A stretch of 64,000 nt of DNA from Roseovarius sp. MMSF_3359 (GTDB taxonomy: Bacteria > Pseudomonadota > Alphaproteobacteria > Rhodobacterales > Rhodobacteraceae). This document shows positions 1-8,737 of this stretch, piece after piece. Under the pieces are notes generated by a model, which saw only the letters and a program-made list of their open reading frames with translations, made no database searches and was not told the DNA's origin. Every line of letters begins with the position of its first letter. Position 1 is the stretch's first letter. The DNA is taken from NCBI RefSeq assembly GCF_030733385.1, contig NZ_JASHJC010000010.1:1-64000 (forward strand). The letters run 5' to 3'. The position numbers were made by a program, and so were the translations under genes.

Positions 1-84
1 GCGGCGGCGCTACGCGCCTTGATTCCGCGCGGGGCTCGAAATTGAGCGTCCAAATTAGGCTAAAAGCTGACCTTGCGAACGATA
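1..84. other. Left edge, 3' tail of an unidentified upstream gene possible
   Basis: On the plus strand, frame 1 is open from the window edge to a TGA at 43-45 and would give the last 14 residues (AAALRALIPRGARN) of a protein entering from the left. This is too short to identify and may be chance. The rest, up to the stop codon of the M32 peptidase gene at 85, is short non-coding sequence without a clear hairpin. Confidence 0.25.
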
Positions 85-1557
85 CTAGACATCTGAGTAA
101 AGCGTTCCGAACTTTTCTTCGAGATAGCTCATCAGCGGGACGGCAGTCGGTTCGGCGCCGCAGGCACGGGTGATGAGTTCACGAGGCTCGAAGAGCCCGC
201 CATACTGCTGGACATTATTGCCGAGCCAAGTTGTTGCCGCCCCAAGATCACCTGCAGCGAGCTGTGCGTCCAGATCCGGAACCGCCTTGCGGAGCGTCGC
301 ATGCAGACAACCTGCATAAACATTGCCAAGGCTGTAGGTCGGGAAATAGCCAAACAAGCCGACGGACCAGTGCACATCCTGCAAACACCCATCTGACGCC
401 CTTTCAACCGCATACCCGAAATCGGCGGCAAAACGGTCGTTCCACGCCGCCTCCAGATCGCCCACCGCCAAATCCCCCGAGATCAGCGCGCGTTCGAGAT
501 CGAACCGAAGCATGATATGCAGGTTATACTGCACCTCGTCGGATTCCGTGCGGATGAAGCCACGATAGACGCGGTTGACCGTGGCATAGAACGCGTCCGC
601 ATCGGCCACGCCCATATCGCCAAACCGCTCCCGCATCTGACCAAAAAGCCAGCCGCAGAAGGCCCGGCTGCGCCCAAGCTGGTTCTCGTAAATCCGGCTT
701 TGGCTCTCATGCACCCCCATCGACACGCCCTGCCCCACTGGACTCAACGCATAGGCAGGGTCGATGCGCTGCTCGTAACACGCGTGCCCCACTTCATGGA
801 TCGTGGAATAGAGGCAGTTGAAAGGATCTTCGACGCTTGTGCGGGTGGTGATGCGCACATCATCGCCACTGCCCGAACTGAACGGATGCACCGCCTTGTC
901 CAAACGCCCCCGCGCCATGTCATAGCCAAAGATCCGTGCCAGTTCGCGGGCCAGTTTCATCTGTTGCTGCGGGTCGTAATCGCCGCTGACAGGCGCACGT
1001 TCGGGATGGGCCAGGGCCTGCTGCCGGAGTGCCACCAGCCGCGGGCGCATCTCGTCGAACATGGCCTGAACGTCCGCCCCGGTCGCACCGGGTTCATAAT
1101 CTTCCATCAGCGCGTCGTAGACATCCCCACCATCGGCGAGCGCCGCGCCTTCTTCGCGCTTAAGCCGCACGACCTCTTCCAGAACCGGCGCGAAGGCCGC
1201 AAAATCATCGGCCTCGCGTGCGGCGGCCCATTCCCCCTGCGCCCGGCTGGTCAGTTTCGCCAATGCCGTGGCCAGCGCCGCTGGCACGCGCCGGGTGCGC
1301 TCATATCCGCGCCGGATCAGGCGCAGCTGCGCGGCGCAAGCCTGGTCCGTGGCCTCGGCGGTGGCCAGCCAGTCACCCAACCGTGGATCGGTCCAGCGGG
1401 CATGGATCACTGCCTGCAGCGCGCCACTTTCCTCGGCCCGCTGTGCCGCCGCACCTCGGGGCATCATGGTTTCCTGATCCCAACCAAGACGACCGGCGAC
1501 CTGCGACAAGGCTTCGGTATCGCGTTGAAACGCCATCAGCTCTTCATATGCGCTCAC
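85..1557 (-). CDS. M32 family carboxypeptidase (Taq type)
   Basis: Cytoplasmic zinc metallocarboxypeptidase that trims residues from peptide C-termini. The 490-residue length is normal for the family. All hallmark motifs are visible in order: HPFSSG near 224, DVRIT at 233-237, the zinc motif HEVGH at 254-258, HES near 282, the IRTESDE segment and DGCLQDVHW near the C-terminus. The start is a GTG lying three bases downstream of the ctaA stop, so the gene is probably translated with ctaA, although the two functions are unrelated. Family assignment is firm; the physiological substrate is not known from sequence. Confidence 0.95.
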   Translation of the reverse strand: MSAYEELMAFQRDTEALSQVAGRLGWDQETMMPRGAAAQRAEESGALQAVIHARWTDPRLGDWLATAEATDQACAAQLRLIRRGYERTRRVPAALATALAKLTSRAQGEWAAAREADDFAAFAPVLEEVVRLKREEGAALADGGDVYDALMEDYEPGATGADVQAMFDEMRPRLVALRQQALAHPERAPVSGDYDPQQQMKLARELARIFGYDMARGRLDKAVHPFSSGSGDDVRITTRTSVEDPFNCLYSTIHEVGHACYEQRIDPAYALSPVGQGVSMGVHESQSRIYENQLGRSRAFCGWLFGQMRERFGDMGVADADAFYATVNRVYRGFIRTESDEVQYNLHIMLRFDLERALISGDLAVGDLEAAWNDRFAADFGYAVERASDGCLQDVHWSVGLFGYFPTYSLGNVYAGCLHATLRKAVPDLDAQLAAGDLGAATTWLGNNVQQYGGLFEPRELITRACGAEPTAVPLMSYLEEKFGTLYSDV

Positions 1558-1558
1558 G

Positions 1559-2698
1559 TCAGTTCCCCCGGATGGATTGTGCCTGCGGATAGAGGCTCAG
1601 GAAGCGGGCGCGCAGGATCAGAACCCAAAGCGCCACCGCCAGCAATTGATGCACGATGGCCACCTGCCAAGGCGCGCCATAAAGGACGGTCATCACGCCC
1701 ATGACGATCTGCGCCAGAAGCGCAATGAAGGCCGCCTTGAAGGCCACGCGGGTCGCCCCATTGGCGCTGCGCCGACCGCGCAGAAACACCACGACCGAGA
1801 AGGCAAGCAGCAGGTAGCCGGTAAGACGGTGGATGAACTGCACCAGCCCGGGATTTTCGAAGAAATTCCGCCAGCCAAGATCAGGCAACCAGATCGTCGC
1901 CGGGATCACCTGCCCGCCCATCAACGGCCAGTCGGTATAGCTGCGCCCGGCGTCGATCCCGGCCACAAGCGCCCCGATGAGGATCTGCAGGGCGGTGAAA
2001 TGAAGCCAGCCGGTCGAAAGGCCAAAGAGCTTGGCCTCCTTGCCGCGCCGGGCCTGCATCAGTTCGCGTTCCTCCCGGCCCAGGAGCATGACATACCAGG
2101 CAATGAAGCCCAGGATGACAAAGGCAAGGCCAAGATGCGTGGCCAGCCGGTAGCTTGCCACATCCGTCATGCCGTGGCCCAGACCCGATGCCACCATCCA
2201 CCAGCCGATCGCGCCCTGCAGGCCGCCCAGACCGCCCAGCATCAAAAGCCGCCCGGTCCAGCCGGTCGGAATCTTGCGGGTCGCGAGGAAAAACAGGAAG
2301 CCCACTGCCCAAACGAGGCCGATCACCCGCCCAAGCTGCCGATGGCCCCATTCCCACCAGTAGATGCGCTTGAAATCGGCGAGTTCCATCCAGCTATTCT
2401 GCACCTGGAATTCCGGAATTTCCTTGTACTTGGCAAACTCCGCATCCCAATCGGCGGCACTCATCGGCGGCAGCGCCCCGGTGATCGGCTTCCACTCGGT
2501 GATGCTCAGCCCGCTATCGGTCAGGCGGGTCAAACCACCCACGGCAATCATCACCACCACCAGCGCGAAAAGCACCATGAGCCAGCCGCGGATCGCCCCG
2601 CGCGCGCCGCCGCGCCCCTGGTCGATCATCCCGGTCTTGGGCGTCTCCCGCGGTGCCTCGTCGCCGACTTCTTCGAAAATACTGCGCTTGCCGCTCAT
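1559..2698 (-). CDS. ctaA: Heme A synthase (COX15/CtaA family)
   Basis: Inner-membrane enzyme that oxidises the C8 methyl of heme O to the formyl group of heme A for aa3-type cytochrome oxidase. About 379 residues with eight predicted hydrophobic segments. The first (GWLMVLFALVVVMIAVGG) is followed by the typical RLTDSGLSITEWKPI sequence. The paired histidine helices are recognisable, for example GHRQLGRVIG, ATHLGLAFV, FIHRLTGY and VHQLLAVAL. I prefer the ATG at 2698, preceded by GGGGGA, over the in-frame ATG at 2713. It is the upstream partner of the M32 peptidase gene. No other oxidase assembly gene is in the window. Confidence 0.95.
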   Translation of the reverse strand: MSGKRSIFEEVGDEAPRETPKTGMIDQGRGGARGAIRGWLMVLFALVVVMIAVGGLTRLTDSGLSITEWKPITGALPPMSAADWDAEFAKYKEIPEFQVQNSWMELADFKRIYWWEWGHRQLGRVIGLVWAVGFLFFLATRKIPTGWTGRLLMLGGLGGLQGAIGWWMVASGLGHGMTDVASYRLATHLGLAFVILGFIAWYVMLLGREERELMQARRGKEAKLFGLSTGWLHFTALQILIGALVAGIDAGRSYTDWPLMGGQVIPATIWLPDLGWRNFFENPGLVQFIHRLTGYLLLAFSVVVFLRGRRSANGATRVAFKAAFIALLAQIVMGVMTVLYGAPWQVAIVHQLLAVALWVLILRARFLSLYPQAQSIRGN

Positions 2699-2763
2699 GG
2701 CCTGGTCCCCCATCTTCGGGGCAGAGCCTAGTGCGCCCCTGCCCCCCCTTCAAGTTCCGCCGT

Positions 2764-3504
2764 TCACCGATCTTTCCAGCGGACCATCTGCCGCAGCACA
2801 CCGTGCAACATCTGCACATCCGCGCGCGTCAATGGCATCCGGCTCCACATGTTGCGCAGGTTGATTTTCATCCCCTCCGCTTTGGCCTCGGGGAAGAAAA
2901 ACCCGGCCTCTCCCAACCGCTCTTCGTAATGCGCGGCCAGCTTTTCGACCTCGATCTGCTCGGCCCAGTCGGTTTTGGCCATGTCCACCCGCTCGGGCGT
3001 CACCACACCTCGCGCGCGTCGCCACTCGTAAGCGGTCAACAGCACACATTGCGCCAGGTTGAGCGAGGCAAATTCCGGGTTCACGGGCACATTGATGATC
3101 GCATTGGCGCGGGCGATATCGTCGTTCTCAAGACCGGCGCGTTCTGGCCCAAAAAGCACGGCCACCTTTTCCCCGGCGGCGATCTTTTTGGCGGCAACTT
3201 CCATGGCCCGTTCGGGGCTCAGCACCGGCTTGGTCAGGCCCCGCGCCCGCGCTGTCGTCGCCATCACGAAATGACAATCCGTCAGCGCACCGGGGACGTC
3301 ATCGCAAAGCATCGCCTCATCAAGCAAACGCCCCGCACCACTGGCCATGGCCACGGCGCTCGGATTAGGCCAGCCGTCGCGCGGCGCCACGATCCGCATC
3401 CGGTCCAAGCCGAAATTCCACATCGCCCGCGCCGCTGCCCCGATGTTTTCGCCCATCTGCGGCCGGACCAGCACGAAGGCGGGTTGCGGTTGTTCTGTCG
3501 GCAT
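2764..3504 (-). CDS. SpoU-family RNA 2'-O-methyltransferase, TrmJ-like
   Basis: Predicted SAM-dependent 2'-O-ribose methyltransferase of the SPOUT superfamily. TrmJ modifies position 32 of several tRNAs. The chosen start (MPTEQPQPAFVLVRPQ) gives 246 residues, the usual length. The N-terminal motif with GENIGAAARAMWNFGL is the conserved SpoU motif 1, VLFGPERAGLEND is motif 2 and INVPVNPEFASLNLAQ is motif 3, together forming the trefoil-knot cofactor site. An open frame extends upstream to 3627, but it runs through a non-coding motif and is not the true N-terminus. The gene is divergent from the ThiE-like gene. The exact RNA target is inferred from the family only. Confidence 0.88.
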   Translation of the reverse strand: MPTEQPQPAFVLVRPQMGENIGAAARAMWNFGLDRMRIVAPRDGWPNPSAVAMASGAGRLLDEAMLCDDVPGALTDCHFVMATTARARGLTKPVLSPERAMEVAAKKIAAGEKVAVLFGPERAGLENDDIARANAIINVPVNPEFASLNLAQCVLLTAYEWRRARGVVTPERVDMAKTDWAEQIEVEKLAAHYEERLGEAGFFFPEAKAEGMKINLRNMWSRMPLTRADVQMLHGVLRQMVRWKDR

Positions 3505-3570
3505 GACTATTGGCTCCGTTCTCCTGACCGCCTCATAGGCCAAAGACACGCCCGGGAAAACCCCGCCTGC

Positions 3571-3600
3571 CTTCTCATCTGGCCAAAAATACTCAAATCT
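3571..3600 (-). repeat. Intergenic motif of the 'GAGTATTTTTGGCCAGATGA' type
   Basis: On the minus strand this reads GAGTATTTTTGGCCAGATGA within the region upstream of the trmJ-like gene. From memory, this sequence recurs between genes in many Rhodobacteraceae genomes and often generates spurious peptides with FEYFWPDEK. I see only this one copy in the window. Its role (terminator fragment, nucleoid site or other) is unknown to me. Confidence 0.4.
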
Positions 3601-3669
3601 TCGGAGGCGGATAGACCCGCAAGCCATTCCACGCTATAGCGGCGAAAATCCTATGCAGGAGCGCCCGAA

Positions 3670-4290
3670 ATGGCCGAAGCCGAGCAGCCGCAGCTTTACC
3701 TCATCACCCCGTCCGAGTTCGAACTCAGCCGTTTTCCCGATCAACTCGCCAAGGTGCTCGATGCCCAGGAGGTTGCCTGCGTCCGCCTTGCTCTCGGCAG
3801 CCATGACGAAGACCGCATCGCGCGTGCCGCCGATGCCTGCCGCGAGGTCACCCATGCCCGCGACGTGGCCCTGGTGATCGACACGCATCTGATGTTGGTC
3901 GAACGGCTTGGCCTCGATGGTGTTCACCTCACCGATGGCGCCCGTTCGGTCCGCGCCGCGCGCAAGGAATTGGGCGCCGATGCGATTGTCGGCAGCTTCT
4001 GCGGCACCTCACGTCACGAGGGGATGAATGCGGGCGAATCCGGGGCTGATTACATCAGTTTCGGGCCCCTCGGTGCCTCGGGACTGGGGGACGGCTCCCG
4101 GGCCGATCACGGGCTTTTTGAATGGTGGTCGCAGATGATCGAACTGCCGGTGGTTGCCGAAGGTCACCTGGACGCAGAACTTGTGCGCGCGCTGGTGCCG
4201 GTTACCGACTTCTTCGGCATTGGCGACGAAATCTGGCGCAGCGATGACCCTCAGGCCGCGTTGACGCAGCTTGTGGACGCGATGGTCTAG
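3670..4290 (+). CDS. ThiE-like thiamine phosphate synthase family protein
   Basis: TIM-barrel protein of 206 residues resembling thiamine-phosphate synthase, which joins HMP-PP and thiazole phosphate. It begins with the typical strand LYLITP and retains GLDGVHLTDG, GADAIVGSFCGTSRHEG and GADYISFGPLG, the phosphate-binding end. The loop normally reading QLR.K is replaced by CVRLAL and the middle is divergent. This could be a true ThiE or one of the ThiE/TenI-like paralogs without proven catalysis. No other thi gene is nearby. The stop overlaps the stop of the convergent ankyrin gene within a shared CTAG (4287-4290). Confidence 0.75.
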   Translation: MAEAEQPQLYLITPSEFELSRFPDQLAKVLDAQEVACVRLALGSHDEDRIARAADACREVTHARDVALVIDTHLMLVERLGLDGVHLTDGARSVRAARKELGADAIVGSFCGTSRHEGMNAGESGADYISFGPLGASGLGDGSRADHGLFEWWSQMIELPVVAEGHLDAELVRALVPVTDFFGIGDEIWRSDDPQAALTQLVDAMV

Positions 4291-6023
4291 GGCACGCGCC
4301 GCCACCGCTGCAAGATTGCCAGGATATCGGCGCTGGCGTGTTCTTCGGCCATCAACATAACCGTCTGCCCCGCGCCATCGCCAGCATCAAGATCTGCCCC
4401 CCGCTCCAGAAACAAGCGCACCGCATCGGCATGGTCAGCTCCCACGGCGAATAGAAGCGGCGTCATCCAGGCGTTTTCAGGTTTTTCCTTGGCCGGAAGG
4501 ATCTCACCAAATCTCAGGTGAATGCGCGCCGGATCTTCGGTCAAGCGCGCCCTGATCTGCTCCAGATTTCCCCGTACCGCCGCGGTAAAGATATCCATCT
4601 CGAGGCCGTCGAACAAAGCGATCATGTCGGCATCTTCCGAGTGCAGGGCATACCCCATCGGCGTCGCATGGTAGTTCATGTCCCGGATCGTCGGGTTGGC
4701 CCCGGCGTCCAGCAGCATTTGCGCCAACGCCACATCCCCGGTCAGCGCCGCCTCATGCAGGGCCGTGGTGCCGTGCAACGCGTTCACATTGACCCCGAGG
4801 TCCAGCATGGCCCGCAGCGCCGCGCGATTGCCGCGCCGCACGGCGTCACGGAGCATATCGGCGGTGAGTTGGTCGCTGAGCAGCGATGGGTTTTCCTCAA
4901 GCAGATCCCGCGCCTGCGCCACGTCCCCGGCCATGCAGGCCACCTGCAACGCCTCTTCGGGTCCTAGCACCACAGTGGGCGCGCCTGCGTCCCGCAGCAT
5001 TCGGGCGATCTCCACCTCGCCCATCAACTGCGCCACCTCATGCGGCAGCTTGCCCTCGGTACGGGTCTCGTAGGTATCGTCCGGTTTACGCAGATCGACG
5101 CCGTGATCGATCAACAGGCGAACGCGATCCGAATACCCGCTTTTGATCGCCTGGATAAGCTGGAAATGCAGCGTTTCGCTGGGATGGGGGATCAGCGTGT
5201 CCCCGTCTTCCACAAGCCAGTTGTTCTTGTCTTCGATGCTGAGGCCATACTCTAAAAGGAGTTCAAGATAGGTGTTATCGGGCTCAAAGCAGCGGTTATA
5301 ACAGGCCTGGCTATCGTTCGGATTGGCGCCGTGATCCAGAAGCGCCCGGGCGAAGGCGACAAAGTCCGGATGCTCCGGCTGATTGACCGGCCCGCCCTCA
5401 CCCTGACCAAAGACGCCGGTCAGCGCGGTGAACCGATACTGCCCGCCCCACATGTAAAAGGCATTCGGATCGGCCCCGCGCTCCAGAAGGCGCCGGCCCG
5501 CCGCCAGCGTCGAGCGGCCCGGAAGGCGTGCGTAGGTGGCATACATCAACGGCTCCCACCCGAAAAAGCCGCCCTTGCGATTGACGAGGTCGGGATCGCG
5601 ATCAAGCCAGGCTTCGACACCCTCGACGTCACCGATCGCGGCGGCGGTATAGATGCTGTCCGTCGCAATTCCAGGATGGGCGTCCAGTAACGCGCTTGCC
5701 TGCTGGAACCGCTTCGGCCCGAAGTCCGGCACCGGTCCATAGGCAACGGTCACCAGGTCCAGAAACTGGTTGGCCATCTGATCCCCGCCCTCGTCGCTCA
5801 TGCCCTCCACATGGCGTTTGAGCTTGGTCCAGCTTGAAAACCCATGGCTGCGCGCGATCACCAGCTGCGCCTGCTGCAGGCCGATGGTCTTCGGGTCGCC
5901 GAAATACGGGCCGACCTGTGCCAGCGCCGATGCGTCGTCATTGCGCACCTGCTTCAGCAGCGATTTCGCGCGTTTCCTGAGGTTTTCGAGGTTTGCATTT
6001 GCGGGAAGTGGGGTGATCGCCAT
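4287..6023 (-). CDS. Ankyrin-repeat protein
   Basis: A 578-residue protein without signal peptide or membrane segment, probably cytoplasmic. After a helical N-terminus (residues 1-100, with ARSHGFSSWTKLKRHVEG, a segment common in bacterial ankyrin proteins), at least seven ankyrin-like units follow. Examples are ALLDHGANPND, LLIDHGVDLRKPDD, MLDLGVNVNALHGTTALHEAALTG, LLDAGANPTIRDMNY and LFLERGADLDAGDGAGQT. Such proteins mediate protein-protein contacts; the partner is unknown. A strong Shine-Dalgarno, AAAGGAGGTCGATC, precedes the ATG at 6023. The gene stands alone, convergent with the ThiE-like gene. Confidence 0.88.
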   Translation of the reverse strand: MAITPLPANANLENLRKRAKSLLKQVRNDDASALAQVGPYFGDPKTIGLQQAQLVIARSHGFSSWTKLKRHVEGMSDEGGDQMANQFLDLVTVAYGPVPDFGPKRFQQASALLDAHPGIATDSIYTAAAIGDVEGVEAWLDRDPDLVNRKGGFFGWEPLMYATYARLPGRSTLAAGRRLLERGADPNAFYMWGGQYRFTALTGVFGQGEGGPVNQPEHPDFVAFARALLDHGANPNDSQACYNRCFEPDNTYLELLLEYGLSIEDKNNWLVEDGDTLIPHPSETLHFQLIQAIKSGYSDRVRLLIDHGVDLRKPDDTYETRTEGKLPHEVAQLMGEVEIARMLRDAGAPTVVLGPEEALQVACMAGDVAQARDLLEENPSLLSDQLTADMLRDAVRRGNRAALRAMLDLGVNVNALHGTTALHEAALTGDVALAQMLLDAGANPTIRDMNYHATPMGYALHSEDADMIALFDGLEMDIFTAAVRGNLEQIRARLTEDPARIHLRFGEILPAKEKPENAWMTPLLFAVGADHADAVRLFLERGADLDAGDGAGQTVMLMAEEHASADILAILQRWRRVP

Positions 6024-6132
6024 GATCGACCTCCTTTCATCTCGTCCGGTATCCGCGCCCTCGGACCTGAAAAGAGGTGTGAGAGGTATCTGATCTTCGT
6101 TTCAGACGGGCTTGGCCCTTCCCGCGGATCGG

Positions 6133-6150
6133 TTGCCTTCTGAAAGGCAA
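6133..6150. other. Perfect 7-bp stem-loop between olsA and the ankyrin gene
   Basis: TTGCCTT, a CTGA loop, then AAGGCAA form a perfect hairpin in the 185-bp gap downstream of olsA. No T-run follows on either strand, so it is not a canonical intrinsic terminator. It may still mark the olsBA transcript end. The gap also holds the ankyrin gene's promoter and ribosome site. I see no gene in it. Confidence 0.5.
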
Positions 6151-6208
6151 ATTGATCCTCGCATGTGCTCCGTCGCAAAACAAGCCGCCATGCCGGGAAA
6201 AGAAGGGG

Positions 6209-7042
6209 TCAGAGGTCTCGACGTTCCGGGGGCATCCCGCCGCGCACGGCCGCCTCCGCATGGGCGGCCAATGCCTTGCGCCCGTCGAAATCGCGGACCG
6301 GCACCGGGTCATGATAGATCACGCGGACCGATCCGTGTTTTGCGGCGGCCAGCACATGCAGCAGGTGCGGCCCAAAGGCCATGTGCCCCCACCAGCCGTA
6401 GAACCTCGGGTCTTGTCCTTGCGGCGCATGATAGATCACCGTGACCGGCTGCACGTAAAGCGTGTCACGCAGTTGAGGGCTGAAAAGTGCCTGAAAAAGC
6501 GTTGATTTAAAACGCAAAACCCGCATCCCGTCCGTTGACGTTCCTTCGGGAAAAAAGAGCAGTTTATGACCTGATAACAGCCGTTGTTCGAATAACTCGG
6601 TTTGCGCCCGCGCCTGTTTGGGATCGCGCGCGATGAAAACCGTCCCGACCAGACGCGCGAGAAAGCCAATCACCGGCCATCCCGCCACGTCGGATTTCGA
6701 GACGAAATAGATCCGCTTGCGGGCGTTCAGTGTGAAAATATCCAGCCAGGAGGCATGGTTTGCCACCACCGCACCGGGCATCTTCATCCGCGCGCCCGAC
6801 GTTTCATGGCGCATACCCAGGATCAGAAACCAGGCGCGGGCGACCCATTGGGTGATATGGGGGCTCAGTGGTCGGTTCTGTTTGCAGAACGGTATTTCGA
6901 TCAGCCGCAGGAAAAGAGCGACCGTCACGCCCGCCACGAGGATCAGCACCATGGCGACCCCACGCACCAGCACCCGCAACCACCCGGCGGGCGTGATGGG
7001 CGGCAGGGGCAATTCCTCGTCGGGGTTCCAGGTTGAACTCAC
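6209..7042 (-). CDS. olsA: Lyso-ornithine-lipid O-acyltransferase (PlsC family)
   Basis: Second enzyme of ornithine-lipid synthesis. It acylates the hydroxyl of lyso-ornithine lipid with an acyl group from acyl-ACP at the inner membrane. The 277-residue protein has an N-terminal hydrophobic segment (VLVRGVAMVLILVAGVTVALFL), the acyltransferase motif NHASWLD and the FPEGTSTDG block of the PlsC family. The GTG at 7042 overlaps the olsB stop as GTGA, which is better than the in-frame ATG at 7111 inside olsB. Role assignment relies on coupling to olsB; in isolation it would be called a 1-acylglycerol-3-phosphate acyltransferase. Confidence 0.88.
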   Translation of the reverse strand: MSSTWNPDEELPLPPITPAGWLRVLVRGVAMVLILVAGVTVALFLRLIEIPFCKQNRPLSPHITQWVARAWFLILGMRHETSGARMKMPGAVVANHASWLDIFTLNARKRIYFVSKSDVAGWPVIGFLARLVGTVFIARDPKQARAQTELFEQRLLSGHKLLFFPEGTSTDGMRVLRFKSTLFQALFSPQLRDTLYVQPVTVIYHAPQGQDPRFYGWWGHMAFGPHLLHVLAAAKHGSVRVIYHDPVPVRDFDGRKALAAHAEAAVRGGMPPERRDL

Positions 7043-7812
7043 CCGACAACCCCTTTTGAATAAATGTTTTTTTGTTTCTCGTTGAGCTTCGAGGTGTCGA
7101 GGATCAGGCACACATCCGTGGTGTTAAATGCGTGATCCACATAGGCGCCATCGCCCACATACCCCCCAAGGCGCAGATAAGCCTTGATGAGCGCAGGGAC
7201 CTGCAACATGGCCGCGCGCCGGTCGAGCCTGTCGGCGGGAAGAAGGTCGAGCCTTTGGTAATGGTCCTCGCGGGCCCGAACACGCAAATCGTCCGGGGCC
7301 AGATGCCGGTGATGCAAAAGCGAAAGCGGCTGCGCCAGGGCATCGGGATCGACGCCATGGAAACTCGCCACACCGAAGAGTATATCGATTTCATGTTCCG
7401 CAACGTATTGCGCAAGACCGTTCCAGAGGTGGTACATCGCCGTCCCGCCGCGATACTCCGCATCGAGGCATGAACGGCCAAGCTCCATCAGCTTGCGTCC
7501 CGATGCCTTCAGCACCGAAAGGTCATATTCACCTTCGGAATAGAACTGACCGGCCGCCGCGGCCTGATCGTCCCGCAAAAGGCGATAGACCCCAACAACC
7601 GTGCCGTCCCGTGCATGGTCGATCAGCAGCAGGTGGTCGTAATGCGGATCAAACCGGTCCCGCTCCAGCCGGGCGTCGTGATCGACCAGGGGGCCATCCC
7701 CGCCCAACTCCTCGACAAAAACGCGGTATCGCAACGCCTGAGCCGCCTGGAGCTCGGCATCGGTGCTGGCCAATTTCACCTGAAATCCTGTCGTCTCTTG
7801 ACGCATGTTCAT
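7039..7812 (-). CDS. olsB: L-ornithine N-alpha-acyltransferase
   Basis: First enzyme of ornithine-lipid synthesis. It transfers a 3-hydroxyacyl group from acyl-ACP to the alpha-amine of ornithine. The 257-residue protein carries the OlsB/hemolysin-type GNAT fold: ALRYRVFVEELGG near the start, DHLLLIDH and VVGVYRLL, then ELGRSCLDAEYRGG and LFGVASFHGVDP. The start MNMRQET at 7812 has a purine-rich upstream region, and the longer open frame to 7971 lacks homolog-like sequence. The 4-bp overlap with olsA signals translational coupling. In related bacteria these lipids replace phospholipids under phosphate limitation; I see no clear Pho box upstream. Confidence 0.92.
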   Translation of the reverse strand: MNMRQETTGFQVKLASTDAELQAAQALRYRVFVEELGGDGPLVDHDARLERDRFDPHYDHLLLIDHARDGTVVGVYRLLRDDQAAAAGQFYSEGEYDLSVLKASGRKLMELGRSCLDAEYRGGTAMYHLWNGLAQYVAEHEIDILFGVASFHGVDPDALAQPLSLLHHRHLAPDDLRVRAREDHYQRLDLLPADRLDRRAAMLQVPALIKAYLRLGGYVGDGAYVDHAFNTTDVCLILDTSKLNEKQKNIYSKGVVG

Positions 7813-7906
7813 CCCGGCTCTTCCCCTTCCCCAGACTTTTATGAAAGCCCTCCGGCAAAGGCAATCACTCCCCAAAAGGTTAGCTAGAACTCTCCCTATG
7901 CGTGTG

Positions 7907-8110
7907 TTAACCTTCTGGTAACTCTGTTGGGGGATTAAAGACCGGTATGAGTGAAACGCGCCGTCCATCAATGACGACTTTCCCGGCGTTCGGGAAATTC
8001 ACCGTGACCTTTCCGGCGATGTTCGATTGCACCTGTCCCGTTCCCCAATCGGGCTGGTCCGGATGCGACACCAACATGCCGGGTTCCAGTAATGCGTTAA
8101 GTTCCGACAT
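7907..8110 (-). CDS. DUF3553 small protein
   Basis: A 67-residue protein beginning MSELNALLEPGMLVSHPDQP and containing DWGTGQVQSNIAGKVTVNF, the signature of DUF3553. The same SH3-like, CarD/UvrD-tail-like module is seen in some nucleic-acid proteins. The start at 8110 is chosen because the longer frame runs back through chpT. It is divergent from chpT, with 27 bases between the starts. The function of standalone DUF3553 proteins is unknown to me; nucleic-acid or protein contact is plausible. Confidence 0.8.
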   Translation of the reverse strand: MSELNALLEPGMLVSHPDQPDWGTGQVQSNIAGKVTVNFPNAGKVVIDGRRVSLIPVFNPPTELPEG

Positions 8111-8137
8111 CCCCTGACTACCCCTGGAGTATCCCCT

Positions 8138-8737
8138 TTGACCCACGATACCGCGAATGTTGCCGCGCTGATAGGCTCCCGTATCTGCCACGACCTGATA
8201 AGCCCGGTGGGCGCGGTCACCAACGGGCTTGAATTGCTGGCGATGTCCGGTGTGGGGGACAGCCCGGAACTGTCGCTGGTCAACAGTTCCGCCGCCGATG
8301 CAAGCGCGCGGATTCGCCTTTTCCGGTTGGCCTTTGGCACCGCAAGCGACGGACAGACGACCGGGAATGACGAACTCAGGCGGATATTCAGGGATCACTA
8401 TTCTGATGGCCGGTTGGAAGTCACCTTCCACCCGCAGGACGATGTGCCGCGAAAGACTGCCAAGGCGGTTGTCCTTGCGGTTCTTTGCGTGGAACAATCC
8501 CTGCCCTTCGGTGGGCAGATCGACATCACGTCAAATAACGAGACCTGGGCGGTGACGGGCACGTCGGACCGGATCAAGACCCGCGAGCCGCTGTGGGACG
8601 GGCTTCGCGGCCTCGCCCCGCTGGAGGATCTGGCGCCTGCGGACGTGCAGTACCTTTTGCTGAGCGTGTTGCTCGCCGCGATGGACCGGTCTTGCGCCAT
8701 CGCTGCGTCAGACAATGACGTGCGCCTGTCCTTCTAG
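8138..8737 (+). CDS. chpT: Histidine phosphotransferase ChpT
   Basis: Passes phosphoryl groups from the hybrid kinase CckA to CtrA and CpdR in the alphaproteobacterial cell-cycle/motility network. The 199-residue protein begins with the dimerisation helix [25 protein letters not shown], whose histidine (in CHDLISP) is the phosphoacceptor. A degenerate ATPase-like domain follows, as in Caulobacter ChpT. Translation probably begins at a TTG, supported by GGAG eight bases upstream and the absence of an ATG nearby. The stop overlaps that of convergent proA in a shared CTAG at 8734-8737. In Rhodobacteraceae this pathway controls motility and gene-transfer agents rather than viability. Confidence 0.93.
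   Translation: MTHDTANVAALIGSRICHDLISPVGAVTNGLELLAMSGVGDSPELSLVNSSAADASARIRLFRLAFGTASDGQTTGNDELRRIFRDHYSDGRLEVTFHPQDDVPRKTAKAVVLAVLCVEQSLPFGGQIDITSNNETWAVTGTSDRIKTREPLWDGLRGLAPLEDLAPADVQYLLLSVLLAAMDRSCAIAASDNDVRLSF

Noticed and set aside
517..1704. Long plus-strand open frame opposite the M32 peptidase gene
   Set aside because: It is antisense to a gene with clear catalytic motifs, has no ribosome site and has the His/Arg/Pro-rich composition typical of high-GC shadow frames. The same holds for 1577-2731, 29422-31482 and similar frames.
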